The notes under the pieces were generated by a model. That model was not told the origin of the DNA and made no database searches. It worked only from the letters and a program-made list of their open reading frames with translations. Below are positions 21,135 to 32,312 of a stretch of DNA of 64,000 nucleotides, in pieces. Made by a program: the position numbers and the translations under genes. Each line of letters opens with the position of its first letter. Positions within the stretch are counted from its first letter, which is position 1. This stretch comes from Coprinus comatus (Eukaryota; Basidiomycota; Agaricomycetes; Agaricales; Agaricaceae), in assembly GCA_034638255.1 (NCBI GenBank), contig JAWPGT010000002.1, forward strand, positions 1,550,001-1,614,000, written 5' to 3'.

Positions 21135-22745
21135 TTAATGCGCGTCATCAAAATGCAGTTTGTAGTGCAACAAACTCCCTGGCATTGGAGTCAATCCCTT
21201 GAAGATTCTCCTCCCTCGTAATAAATCGACCCTCCTCATGCCACACTGCTCGTTGTACAATGGTAGCCCCGGACTATCCTTACATCGCTGCTTAAAGGCT
21301 GGTTGGCAACGCAGCAAGTACTCATCTCCGATCATTCGCTTTTCACTGTTGGTCAGCAAGACGCTGTATGCATCATATATTGCTTGAAAAACGTCAATAC
21401 TCCGAAGTCCACGAGACCTCCGTACATGTATTGGCCAACTTGCAAGGCGGTCAGACGCAATTATCATCTCAGTTATCTTTACACCCAATGATGCTGAAAC
21501 CGGAACCTCGCTTTCCTCCTTTGTCAACGGTGATGAATGACCTCCTCTATGTGCTCGAACTGCCCATTTATCTTGTTTGGGATCAAAACCGACATCGAAA
21601 TATACAGGTGGCATATCCAAGTGTCTTCGGAGAGCAAAGTCAACTAAAGGCCAACCCAAGATAGCTTCGTTCGGTGGTTCTTTATTGCCATGAGTAAGTG
21701 CCTTCTTTTTAACCCACTGTTTACTCACGTTCTTTGATATAAACTGGGACATACTTGGATGGTTGAATTGGATACTCTGGCTTGGTTTCGATCATACTAT
21801 GGTGTCTAGAACGAGGCTGCTGTTTGGCCACTATCGACGGGTTTTAGCTAGAGCCTAGAAGAGGAAGAGCACTACGGCGTACCATGATTGAAGTTGTAAG
21901 TTAGTTCGTCGTGTGTTTGTGAATGGCGACGCTCGACAGGAATGGCGGCTAAGACAATCATTAACGGGGATATGATCACGGAGATACGAAGGGGTCAAGT
22001 ATATACCAGCACGCTCATAAACTGGTTCGTGGTGTGCTCGCGAATGGCGATGTTCGACGGGGATGGTGGCTAAGGCCAAGTTAATAGTAGTACAATCACA
22101 AACGTCTAAAAACGTACGAAAATCATGCTTGTTTACGGTGGATATCATTTGAATGGCCCCTCCTTTCATCGCAGACTTCAATGGCCCTTTAATTCAGGTC
22201 AGCCCTGCATGTGTTCATATCCCCACTATTTGTAACATACGAGTTTGACAAACCACCGGGTGTTCACCTTTACCTCTTCCCCCTTGTATTAGGAGTGGCG
22301 GAATATATGCATCTACGTATTTCGGAATCGTCTTCGGAATCACCGAATTTGCCGTGGTAATACTGGCAGGTTGTGCAGTGATATGTGGCGGGGAAGCTTT
22401 ATGAGGCTTCAGGTTCAACATGACAACATCTGATAAGCAAGTTAGCTAGCTATCGCCTGATAACGCTGGAGCACACCTACCACCGTCATTATGGGACGTT
22501 GATACCGTCCTCAAGGGTGAAATATATGTCTCTTTGCTTCGGCGACTTGAGATCACTGGAACGGGTGTCGACAATCTACGGTCAGACATCAGTCTTCCAA
22601 AGAACGACACTTTCGACTGTTTTTCCGATGGTTTGCTAGGTGTCGGCGATCCTGCACAACTGTCGGTGTCGGGAAGGGATGCGAGGGACATCTTGGGTGT
22701 CGTGGGCTCACCCGAAGTTTGTCTGGCCTTTAGAGACTTGAACAT
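21135..22745 (-). CDS. DUF6699-domain protein with a duplicated internal exon
   Basis: Exon 1 starts MFKSLKARQTSGEPTTPK and is Ser/Pro-rich, likely disordered. Exon 2 reads MLNLKPHKASPPHITAQ..YVDAYIPPLLIQGGR. Two small exons, 22007-22069 (63 nt) and 21883-21948 (66 nt), encode similar peptides (TIPVEHRHSRAHHEPVYERA and AIPVERRHSQTHDELTYNF). Each has a CTTAG acceptor and phase 1 ends. Then come QQPRSRHHSMIETKPEYP and YVPVYIKE, and the last exon carries the DUF6699 domain (ILGWPLVDFALRRHLDMPP, WPIHVRRSRGLRSIDVFQAI, CGMRRVDLLRGRRIFKGLTP). The family is common in agaric genomes with no known function. Stop 21135-21137. Confidence 0.7.
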
Positions 22746-23321
22746 GTTGGTTTTTTGTTATAACGAATCGCGTAGATCCAGCGATGGATTGAATCAAGTG
22801 GGTGGGTGTAAGCCGTAGATGATAGTTAGTTGCGAAGCTATATAATATATAGGCACGAGGAAGGTGGTTGGTTGGTTGGCTAGCTAGCTAGCTACCATAT
22901 GCGAGATATATGTTAGTGTGGAGAGATATGGGTGATAGCTTGTTTTTGACTGACCGATTTATGTCCTGACTGGATTCTTCAAAATCCGAGTCGTTGTGAA
23001 GACCCTTGTGTGTCACCACAGCCCAACCACTTTGCACCTATGTATGTGCTAATGGAGGGAGAATAGAGAGCTTGGAGAACACGAGGCAAATATCATCTAT
23101 ACCTGCCAAACTAAGTATGCTTCTCAACTACTTATTTCGGTAGGGATTCGGAGCTCTTACTGTCAAGGTAGTAGTGACTCGGGAGTATAACTGTGTATAG
23201 TGTAGATGACTGCAGCGCGATTCTGAGAGACCTTTGTTTGGAAAGTCGCAGCTTGAGAGAAGTAGAGATATAAGTAAACCAAAGTTGCGAATAGACACAT
23301 GATCCGGGGTCCCGGTCAATT
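22746..23321. other. Intergenic region with a tetranucleotide microsatellite
   Basis: About 575 bp before the inverted-repeat element. No supported gene. It holds the promoter side of the DUF6699 gene and the GGTT/GCTA simple repeat. Confidence 0.5.
22865..22894. repeat. (GGTT)n-(GCTA)n microsatellite
   Basis: Three GGTT units pass directly into about four GCTA units, a compound tetranucleotide repeat. Confidence 0.8.
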
Positions 23322-23343
23322 GGGCACTGTAATGCCGAGTGCC

Positions 23344-23358
23344 AGGACCCTGGAATAT
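23344..23358 (+). repeat. Left terminal inverted repeat of the MITE-like element
   Basis: AGGACCCTGGAATAT; its exact reverse complement occurs at 23698-23712. Confidence 0.8.
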
Positions 23359-23697
23359 CCTCTATAAGCCCAGACCCAAAATTTTCGAAATCTGGCCCTT
23401 TTGTTCATCAAAAATCATCAAATTTGGCCCATTTTTGTCCATTTTTGCCTCCGGCCTACCCCAAAGTCATAATTTTTGTTCATATTTTGGCGGATCCTGC
23501 CTCCAAAAATGGGGGGAAAATGCTGAAAATTTTGTTTTCCAGTCTTGTTGTACACAATATCCTCAAATTTCCCATGTTTTTTGGATCCGGCTTGCTGTCC
23601 TGGAGCCAACTTCTTGTTCATTTGCACCAAGTTTTTGTCTCCGGCCTGACGGCCGATTTCGACATTTCTGTTCATTTCAGGATCTAGCTCATGGGGC

Positions 23698-23712
23698 ATA
23701 TTCCAGGGTCCT
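23698..23712 (-). repeat. Right terminal inverted repeat of the MITE-like element
   Basis: ATATTCCAGGGTCCT, the exact reverse complement of 23344-23358. Confidence 0.8.
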
Positions 23713-23864
23713 CGAGTGCCCCTAACCAACCTGTTCACTAAAAATACCTGCCCTAACACTCCGAAATGTTCGAATATATTGAACCCCTGCGAACTGCTGC
23801 GGACTCAAAAATAGCATACACAGGTCGCACAGTTCGAGTATGTTGGAACTGTATGTCTCCACTC

Positions 23865-24603
23865 ATGCAGGTTGTAGACGAAAAAAAGAGTGTCAATGCA
23901 TCTCAAGAACAAACCACCATTAAACTCACAACGAAATTGAAGCATCCTCGCCGTTCTCTATGGTTTCGTCTACTCCCAACCTTCGTCTCAGTAATCATTA
24001 TATACCATATCCATGTTTGGGGTCGTCATCGGCACTTGGACTTTTCAAATCATGTAAGAACTTGTTTACTTTTTCGATGCTGAAGAATTAAATGGACCCA
24101 ATAAACAGGAAGGGTTTTGGCTTGGTTGCCTATCTAATGACATGAAAGACGGTAAATGCCCCGGGGACCATGGATCCCCCGATATGTCAGATCCGAATGT
24201 CAATTGGTTTGGGTCAACTATCCTGTCAAGTGAAGGGACCAGGAGACACCCGAACAAAAGGGATGCCAACTGAGCCATCATCTGGGAACTTGTCACGATA
24301 GCCTCGTCAATGAAAGGCGCGGGGAGGGGAGTCACGATGAACAGGAGAATAAATGGCGTAGACGCATTTTCCGCGCATTCCGACGAATACAATCTATCAA
24401 TGAAAAGAATCACGTTCGTTTGGGTCGAGCTTGATTTCCAAGGTTTGGGTGCAGCACCTGGGAGATAATTGGAGTATGGGGCGACAACCTTGCCTGGTCT
24501 TACCGAAACCATTGTTTTTGACCATGATAAGGATACAACGGAGAAAGAACAAGGAAGGTTAGAAATTTTGATTAGGGACATGACCAAGAGACTTGAAGCA
24601 TGA
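23865..24603 (+). pseudogene. Decayed, internally deleted copy of the neighbouring M28 metallopeptidase
   Basis: The 5' part starts MQVVDEKKSVN and has the same cytosolic-tail plus anchor pattern as the intact gene (RRSLWFRLLPTFVSVIIIYH against RLSMWQQLIRIFLTVVILYH). The 3' part retains the dimerisation-domain end: ENKWRRRIFRAFRRIQSINE, then a stop and frameshift, then an APGR-stop-LEYGATTLPGLTETIVFD stretch that matches the APGKWLGYGATTFPGLTEAIVFD region of the intact protein. It closes at a TGA at 24601-24603. The whole catalytic core is missing. It lies tail-to-tail with the intact gene, 354 bp apart. A sequence of 173 codons on the opposite strand here is only a shadow. Confidence 0.7.
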
Positions 24604-24957
24604 GGTTAATTATGTAGTAGTACTAAGTTGGTAGTAAGTAAAATGTTGGGAGAGGGTACTTATTGGTATTTATTTTTACTAACGATCAAGCGGAAAAATC
24701 CACCCAACTATCTTGTATATCTGAGCTATATAAAAATCCAACGGAGACTGATCCATAAATCAAATGCCGGACTCTGTTATGCACAGTCTGATTTCTGTAT
24801 ATGTAGTTTTTGTTGTACGGAGGAAATACGAAATAGAAATATCAGTCAGCTTCGAAGCTATTGTACATGTAGTACATGCACCGGGAAGTCGATAGTTCAA
24901 TAATGTACAAATAAAGACAATGGTCCACATTTCCAACACATTTGGACACCAAACAAT
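24604..24957. other. Convergent intergenic region
   Basis: About 350 bp between the pseudogene and the 3' end of the intact M28 gene. No gene seen. Confidence 0.6.
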
Positions 24958-27900
24958 TCAAACCCTCAGATTCCTAACGATATTGTCAAGTACACCAACC
25001 AACCTCTCCCTCTCCTTCTCCGCATTCTCTTTACTACTATCAAACACGATGGCCTCTGTAAGTCCCGGGAATGTAGTTGCTCCATAACCCAACCATTTCC
25101 CAGGTGCAACACCCAAATGGCGGAACCATTCTCGGTCTTTGATACCTTCCTTTGAAATAAACCCATGTTCAAAGGTGCGTAGTTTCTTGTTCACATTTTG
25201 GACACGGTGTATTGCGTGAATAATACGTTTGCGCCATTTCTTATGTTGGTGTTTGTGTTTATGGTGATCCTTTCCATAGATGTCGTAGCCATCAACAAAT
25301 TCATCGTCCATCTCCATCTCACCTTGTTCGTATTCATACCATTGAGCGAGGGCTTCTTCAACCGACGCAGAAATATCTTCATCTCGAATACACCTATTCT
25401 TTCCATGTTTATGTTTATGATGATGTTTATGATGTCTCCACCAGCTTCTCAAAACATCGACGAGTTCATGCCAAGCATCGTGCTTCTCTTTATCAAACCT
25501 TAAACTTGCTTTGTGAACTCTGGATACTGCACAATGGAGAGAAGAGAGGTCAATGCCCAGTTCCTTGGTCTCAGGGAGGTTCTTCACGCTATTTTTAGGA
25601 AGATTAATCTCAGAAGGTTTCGTAAATGCTAAATGATGTGCTTACGTATCAAAGTACGACTCGAGTTGCAGCGAGTAATGAGTCGTATTGAACGGAAGTA
25701 TAGGCACGCTAGAAATACGCAGGAGTTCGAGGCCTAAATGCTTGGCAACGGCAATCTGAGGTTGAAGATCATCAGATAAAACTGTAAAAAAAAATTGTTA
25801 TAATTAGATAGACTTGCATGTCTATTGAAACCTGGATCTCCAAACCTCTCCATCCATGGGTTTGAATCGAATACAGAGTGATAGTGGTACACGGGGTCGT
25901 GCACAGCTTCGCTGAACCCTTCATTAGAGCATGGAACCTTAGAAATGAATCAATATACGCTTCTAAAATAGGGATTAAACGACGTCATACTCACCCCATT
26001 GCGTTGAAGGAATACAGTATAATCACTACCCGAACCTAAGGGACTGACTCCGAGATCACCTGTGTCTGTACTAGCCTTTCTTAATAACCCTTTTTGGGAT
26101 AGTCTGTGTCCTTCATTCGTTTTCCCGGTGCTGAAAAGTACACCACTATCTTCTCTAGCATCCCATAAGGTTCTATTATCGTCTGTCGGGTGAGGTATCT
26201 CCATAGCAGTCTCACGAATGAAGTGAGCAAGGAGAGGAGAACCAGATGTCCCAAACTGCGAACCAGAAACGGCGACATCTATTTATATCAACTGTATCAG
26301 TGAATCATATTTTTGACGAGAGTTTTCCACGAACCTAAGTTGAGGTATGCCACAACGTGACGATCAATCCATTTCTCAAAGTCTTCTCCCCATTCAACGC
26401 TACCAATTAATCCATACTAAGAAATAATGGTAATGTTAATAAGCAAGACAGGTTATGAGAATAATTGGATGGCACCTCTTCTGCATCCCAACTAGCGATC
26501 ACGATTGTTCGAAGTGGTTTCCATCCCTTCTTGAGTAAGTGACCAAATCCACGAATAATCTCGCTGACGGAGACTGTACCACTACTTGGGTCGGCCGAAC
26601 CAAGAACCCAAGCTATAATTAACATATTCAGTACAGTTCTATATCTTGGTGGTTCAGCCGCCTGTCCTTACCATCTCTGTGGTTTCCTGCTACAACAACT
26701 TCGTTCTTTATATATCCAGGAATAACACCAATGACATTCCAAATAGGGGTTACCTTTGAATCTACATTGTTGAAGAGCCTGACAGGCTTCCCTTCTAACG
26801 GATTTCCAGGAGTCAAAACTTGAAGAAGTGTTTGAGCATTTTCCCAAGAGAGTGGCAGGCTGGGAATAGATGGAGTATTTGTAGCTTCTTGTCTCGTACT
26901 ATTTTCGTATGCGGGGAAGCCTGGAGTTGTCGGGTCTCCTGGGTAAATACTGAGGAATTGGACACTTCCCCTTTGGACTGAGGTGGGATTTCGAGCTGGT
27001 CCATCAGGGTACCTAGATATATGTTTAATATGATGTAGTATTACTGAAGAAATGTAAATGATACTGACGCAGCATAACCGTTCTCAACTGTGACCGTTCC
27101 GTCATCTCGTGGGTCAGAGTATATAACTACCCCAACTGCACCGTGTTCTTGTCCTCCCTTGATTTTAAGACCGCGGAATATCACGCCGTAGCGACAGAAT
27201 ACAATAGATCCTTCCAATGGTGCGTCTAACATATTATATTAGGGAGAATTTTCTCATGATTTGAATGAATGTGACAATCACCCGCAGCAGCAAGCCTATC
27301 ATAATCCTACATTGCCGTTAATTGCGCAAGTCTATACCCAGATGAAAAACCCCTCACTCACCTCTTTAGTGCAGTAATTTCCATCAATAAGATGACCAGT
27401 AACGTCTCCACTAACGCTTAAACCATGGAAAGTCGGAACTGCATTGGCAAATCTGGCAGCATCTCTATCCTTTTCATCACCTTCGGGTTGGTGTTCTACC
27501 AGATCAGCACTCCATAGAATGTTTCCAGATTCATCCAATATTTCCAGCGCCCTTTCCAAAGGAGTATTCATGACGGGGTAATATTTATCAATCCAGGCAG
27601 AAGGTTCATTCCTTTCGACAATTCCTAAAGTAGCTTTCTGGGAGTCATGGGAGCCAGCCTCGAAGATTGGTTTACGTTTGGGTGCAGCGATACCAAACGA
27701 CCCTTGTAACATGGATAAGAAACCTTCGGCTGTCTTCAAATCTGTATTAGAACCGGCTAAGTGGGGTTGTCCAGCAATTCTACGCGAAGTTTGGATAGCA
27801 TTTCGCCCATCTGGAATTGACCTATGGAATACGAACAAGATTGAGCCTTTTCATCTCGATGAAGACATTGATATTTGGAATGACGTACAAAAACGCTTTC

Positions 27901-28148
27901 TCCGCAGCTCTACCAAGGATACGGTGGTGGTGTTCATGGTGAACTCCCAAGCTTTCCAATAATTCCAAGGAGTATGGCCAATTCCAATACCAGAAGTACA
28001 GATGGTAGAGAATTACGACTGTCAAGAATATGCGAATCAATTGTTGCCACATGGAGAGCCGAAGTGGACGTGGGTGAACTTGAGCTTCATTTTTCACTTG
28101 TTTTTCAAAAACATCCACAGTCGCCTTTTCCTCCTTGAGGTTGTTCAT
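24958..28148 (-). CDS. M28 metallopeptidase, glutamate carboxypeptidase II / VPS70 / transferrin-receptor-like
   Basis: Type II membrane protein: the start at 28148 (MNNLKEEKATV) is followed by a short cytosolic tail and one anchor helix (IRIFLTVVILYHLYFWYW). PA-domain sequence (GSIVFCRYGVIFRGLKIKGGQEHGAVGVVIYSDP) precedes the zinc peptidase core: GNHRDAWVLGSADPSSG, SWDAEEYGLIGS, GSGSDYTVFLQRNGV. The helical dimerisation domain is C-terminal (PGKWLGYGATTFPGLTEAIV). It carries two His/Lys-rich inserts, RHHKHHHKHKHGK and DHHKHKHQHKKW, unusual for the family. More than ten exons. Such enzymes cleave terminal residues from peptides in the vacuole or at the cell surface; substrate unknown. Confidence 0.88.
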
Positions 28149-28605
28149 TGTCGAAGGGATTGTCGTGAAGGAGACGCCCTGGGGCGGTTATATATGTGTG
28201 TAGCATTTATTCTTAGAATTAGAATTAGATCCCTTGCCTTACAGAGGCTGAGGAAGAGAAGGATGGTTCGCATGACATAACTTATTGCAACATGAAATTG
28301 TTCTTTCCCACACCCCGGTAAGATCATCAAATATGTGATTTGGGGTCAGTTCTATTGTCATTTTCCGCAGTGACCTCGCGAAACACAACAAAAGAAAATG
28401 ATGCACACACAAATGTGCGCTAACTACACAAAGTTCAGATGATGCATATGGGAACCCTTGGACTCAGCTAAGAATATCTCATATAAATTTATAATATTGA
28501 CATTGTTGAGATGGGCATCAATTTGCCTCATATGTTTCTTCTTGAAAAACAAAGACAGTATACACTATACATAAAAGTCCGTATATTTAACGTTAACCAG
28601 TCCAT
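28149..28605. other. Intergenic region, no supported gene
   Basis: About 455 bp between the M28 gene (start) and the dehydrogenase gene (stop), both on the minus strand. It should be the promoter of the M28 gene. Confidence 0.5.
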
Positions 28606-30803
28606 TCAAGCACCTATACCACCAAACACAATCAACTTGGTGTTCATATATTCCTCAATTCCGTGACCACCCTCCCTACCAAGTCCACTTTCTTTGACAC
28701 CACCAAACGGAATAACAGCTTGTGAAATAACACCTGTGTTGGTACCAATCATACCAACCTCCAACCTCTCCGCGACTCGCCAAATTCTTCCAATATCCCT
28801 AGAGAAGAAATAACCAGCAAGTCCAACGTCAGTGTTATTAGCTAATTTGATAACCTCATCTTCTGTTTCAAATTTTGTCAATGCAGCAATGGGACCGAAT
28901 GTTTCTTCAGTATGAATAAGTGTATCAGATGATACGTCGGAGAGAACGGTAGGATGGAAGAAAGATGTATTGGGAATGCGTTTGCCGCCTACTAGAATTT
29001 GAGCACCCTTGGAGACCGCATCCTCTAAGTGCCTGACAACTTTTTCGATGGCACGATTGTGTATCAGAGGGCCGTGAGTTCTAACAAAAAAAAACAAGAA
29101 AATGTTGAAATGCATATGTTTTAGCATTTAACGAAAACTTACACTCCCTCCTCAAGGCCATTGCCAATCTTGAATTTGGAAACGCGATCAGCGAGACGAG
29201 ATGCAAATTCGGCGTAGATAGAGGATTGGACGTAGATCCTATTCGCACATACACAAGTTTGACCACTGCCACGGAACTTGCAAATTAAAGCGGCTGAAAC
29301 ATGTTAGTAACACGGAAAGACCAGACCAGAAGCTGAGTGACGTGAACAGGCTTACCCTCAACGGCTTCATCAATGTTTGCATCGTCGAAGACAATGAAAG
29401 GTGCGTTTCCACCAGCCTCAAGAGAAACCCTAAGGGCGTTCCGTGAGTAGTTGTATCCATTGAATAATGATGTGTACTGACTTTTTTAAAGTGGCTGAGG
29501 CAAGTCCATATAGAAGTTTTGCCACAGGGGTTGATCCTGTAAAGGTTACTTTTTTGACACTCTTGTTCTGACACATTTCTTTGCCAACATCAATGACATG
29601 GTCCAGAGTCGGAACAACGTTGATAACACCATCAGGAATACCAGCCCTACGGCCAAGCTATCGCTCACTTCAGTAGACACCAAGATTTATAGGACAAAAC
29701 GCACTTCGGCAAGCGCGAGAGCAGAAAAGGGCGTCTCAGGAGGTGGCTTAATGACTGCTGTGCAACCAGCAGCAAGGGCAGCACCCAATTTACGGGTAAT
29801 CATCGCAGATGGGAAGTTCCATGGAGTAAAAATTGACCTATGGCAAAGATGAGTTGTGGCGGCTGCCTATTTGTAGCGGATTGCCCATACACAACACCAA
29901 TAGCTTGCTTGATAACGATATTCCTGGAACCTGGAATAGGGGATGGTATTTGCTCTGTATATTGCGGAGTGTTAAATACCCGAGAACAAGGGTTAGCTGT
30001 AAAAACATACCTCCATATGTTCGAACGGCCTCCTCAGCTATACTTAACGTGAGATCCTAGTTGCCTTAAACTCGCTTCAAAGGAGACCCACCGAACCACT
30101 GTTAAAATAGCATTAGTTCACCCATGAACTAGAATGGATAAAAGTAACCCACCTCCAAGAAAGAAGCACTGTATGCGTTCTCAGCCTATTACCATACCAC
30201 GTACGTTGAGTAAATATGCTCGGAAGATAAGCCAGGGGGTAACTGACCTTTGCTTCGGCTAATGTTTTACCATTCTCCAGCGTCTGAAATTCATGTTAGC
30301 GCATTGTATGACGTCAGAGTGGACAAGTATGGACACACAATGAGACGGCCTAGATCTTCATGGTGTTCTTGCATGAGATGAAAGAAACGTAGCAAAATAT
30401 CATGTCGTTGCTAGAATACGTTGTATGAGTGTGTAGGTCTGGGTGATGATACGTGAACAGACAAACCTTGGCGGTGGTGCGACTCCAGGTGGCGAATGCC
30501 TCAGTAGCAGCCTCGATAGCCTCCTGCGTCTCGCTTAATCCCATGTCCGGGACTGACCCAAGCTCCTCGTTCGTCGCAGGATCTGCGGGTTATGTATGAG
30601 CCAATACAAGCTGGCTACGAGATTAGCCTACACACTAGTGACGACGATCTTCTGCCCGTTTTTTGCGTCAACCCATTTACCTCCAATGTAGCCTTGGAAC
30701 TTGATTAATGAGGGGTCTGAGAGACCGAACTATAGACGAATAAGAATACAAGCCAGAACAGGAACGGTGCTGTGCATACCGCTGGTGCTTGTGAGCTGGC
30801 CAT
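28606..30803 (-). CDS. Succinate-semialdehyde dehydrogenase (GABA shunt)
   Basis: Aldehyde dehydrogenase of the GabD/UGA2 type, oxidising succinate semialdehyde to succinate with NAD(P)+. The start at 30803 gives MASSQAP without an evident mitochondrial presequence, so the product is probably cytosolic. Motifs: [19 protein letters not shown] with the general-base Glu just before (EAGGN), the catalytic Cys in [43 protein letters not shown] and [15 protein letters not shown]. About nine short exons; stop 28606-28608. The EAGGN form, in place of the more usual ELGGN, keeps the catalytic residue. Confidence 0.88.
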
Positions 30804-30978
30804 TCTGAGAGAGAAGTGGGGGCGAAGAAAGGATCGATGGAGAGAAGTGGCTGAAAGCCTTTGAAAGGAAGACAGTCGCATGTGCGGTAGTTACATGACC
30901 CAAGCCCTATTTTGAGAAGTAATCACAGAGCCGGTTCAACTTTACCACGGATGCAGTATTGTATTACATACGCTACTC

Positions 30979-32274
30979 TTAGTGTTTTCTCCGTCCACTA
31001 TGTACCTTTTTATCTCCTTCCTCTAAAAACCCTCCTAGTTCCAGCGCATTACGTGCAGCTTGGTTAATGTGTTTAAAGCGGTCTGGACCTAAGTGTATTC
31101 CACCAAAAAAGCGTGTAACCACAACGAGAACGTTATCGACCTCCTGCCCGGAATTCAACAGCGGAATACCCAATAACCGGAGAAACCCACCAGTATTTGC
31201 AGCAAATGGGCCAAACGACCACCGGCAGCCGTTTCACCATCATCATCGTTATCTGTAATATATATCAGCTCCCGAACTAGCAAATGTCCGGCAGCAGAAG
31301 CTTGCCTTGATGGAGGACATTTCCCACTGGACACCGCCATGCGTTTATGATTGGATGAGCTGCTCGAGCTATCCGCCTATCACACATAAGATGGGAGAGA
31401 ATCTGTGGCACCTGAGTCGCTGAAAATCAGAATTGAACCATTGCTTTGCCGCATGACCATATACCTGTGATGGGTGTGATATTCGGCATGCTCTTCCAAC
31501 AAATGAACTTTTGCGGTCCATGATCGCTTCGGCGACATAGAGGTTTACCCCCGGGGGCAAGTCAGGCCCAGGTGCCGGTCCCTGGTCGATTTCTGTAATG
31601 TCCCTTGGCAAAGTTGAAGTTTTAGGGTTTGTGTTTTCGCCAACCCCTTTGGCCTTTTCATCGTCTCTGACCATCTCGTTTACCTTTTCTTGGTTTAGCT
31701 GTTCTTCGTACCATGTATTACACAGTTCTAAAGCGTTCTGTACTCCGTCAAATACACAGACTGTTTCCAGAGCGAATTCAACACCATTGATAGAAATATA
31801 TGTGCGGAGGATCGATCCAAATAGGCTGGCATCGGCGCTGAAAGCACCTATGTACCGCGACAGAAGCTGTAATTGAGGGGGTGAAGAGACGGGATAGGTT
31901 GGGGGCAGAGAGACTAGGATCTTGATAGTTATTGTTTCAAACGAAGGTAGACTGCACTCGGTCATTTAATATGTATACAACGAATGCATTCGGTCACAAA
32001 CGTACCTAAGGGTCAGTGTGTAGCGTACTGTCTTGGGATCTGAGTTTCCATTGGAGTGCCATATTCTAATAGCATCTTCGCCATAGATAGACTGGAGGAC
32101 TGATTCGATTTGAGCGCTTGAGCTCGAGCATCCGGAAGCGTTGGGACCTCACCCTCTATCTCGGAAGCAACCGCTTCACGATCCGGGCGTTGGTATAGTT
32201 CAGCTATAAATCGCTGTAGTTCTTGTGCATAGTCCTTGTCCGAGTCAGTGTCGCTAGAAGCTGAGGGAAACATA
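30979..32274 (-). CDS. YIH1: YIH1/IMPACT homolog (RWD plus UPF0029 domains)
   Basis: Regulator that binds Gcn1 through an RWD domain and so restrains Gcn2 during amino-acid starvation. The start at 32274 gives MFPSASSDTDSDKD and then ELQRFIAELYQRPDREAVASEIE. RWD part: TIKILVSLPPTYPVSSPPQLQLLS and LCNTWYEEQL. The C-terminal IMPACT part has DRKSSFVGRACRISHPSQV, DNDDDGETAAGGRL, then SGQEVDNVLVVVTRFFGGIHLGPDRF. Four or five exons, stop 30979-30981. Its ATG is only 38 bp from the ATG of ATG29 on the other strand. Confidence 0.85.
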
Positions 32275-32312
32275 AGGCAACACAATCACTTACTTAGTCA
32301 CCACCACACCCC

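Larger units (their letters stand above)
23322..23722. mobile_element. MITE-like non-autonomous element with terminal inverted repeats
   Basis: The 15-mer AGGACCCTGGAATAT at 23344-23358 recurs inverted at 23698-23712. Outside each copy lies a GGGCACT / GTGCCC pair (23322 and 23716-23722), with a 13 bp insertion on the left side. The roughly 400 bp between is non-coding and T-rich, with internal sub-repeats such as TTTTTG(C/T)CTCCGGCCT (around 23442 and 23632) and several GTTCAT words. No transposase and no clear target-site duplication are visible. It sits just upstream of a decayed M28 peptidase copy. Confidence 0.6.

Noticed and set aside
24066..24587. Minus-strand frame of 173 codons
   Set aside because: It lies opposite the M28 pseudogene, whose plus-strand translation matches the neighbouring gene; the minus frame is a shadow.
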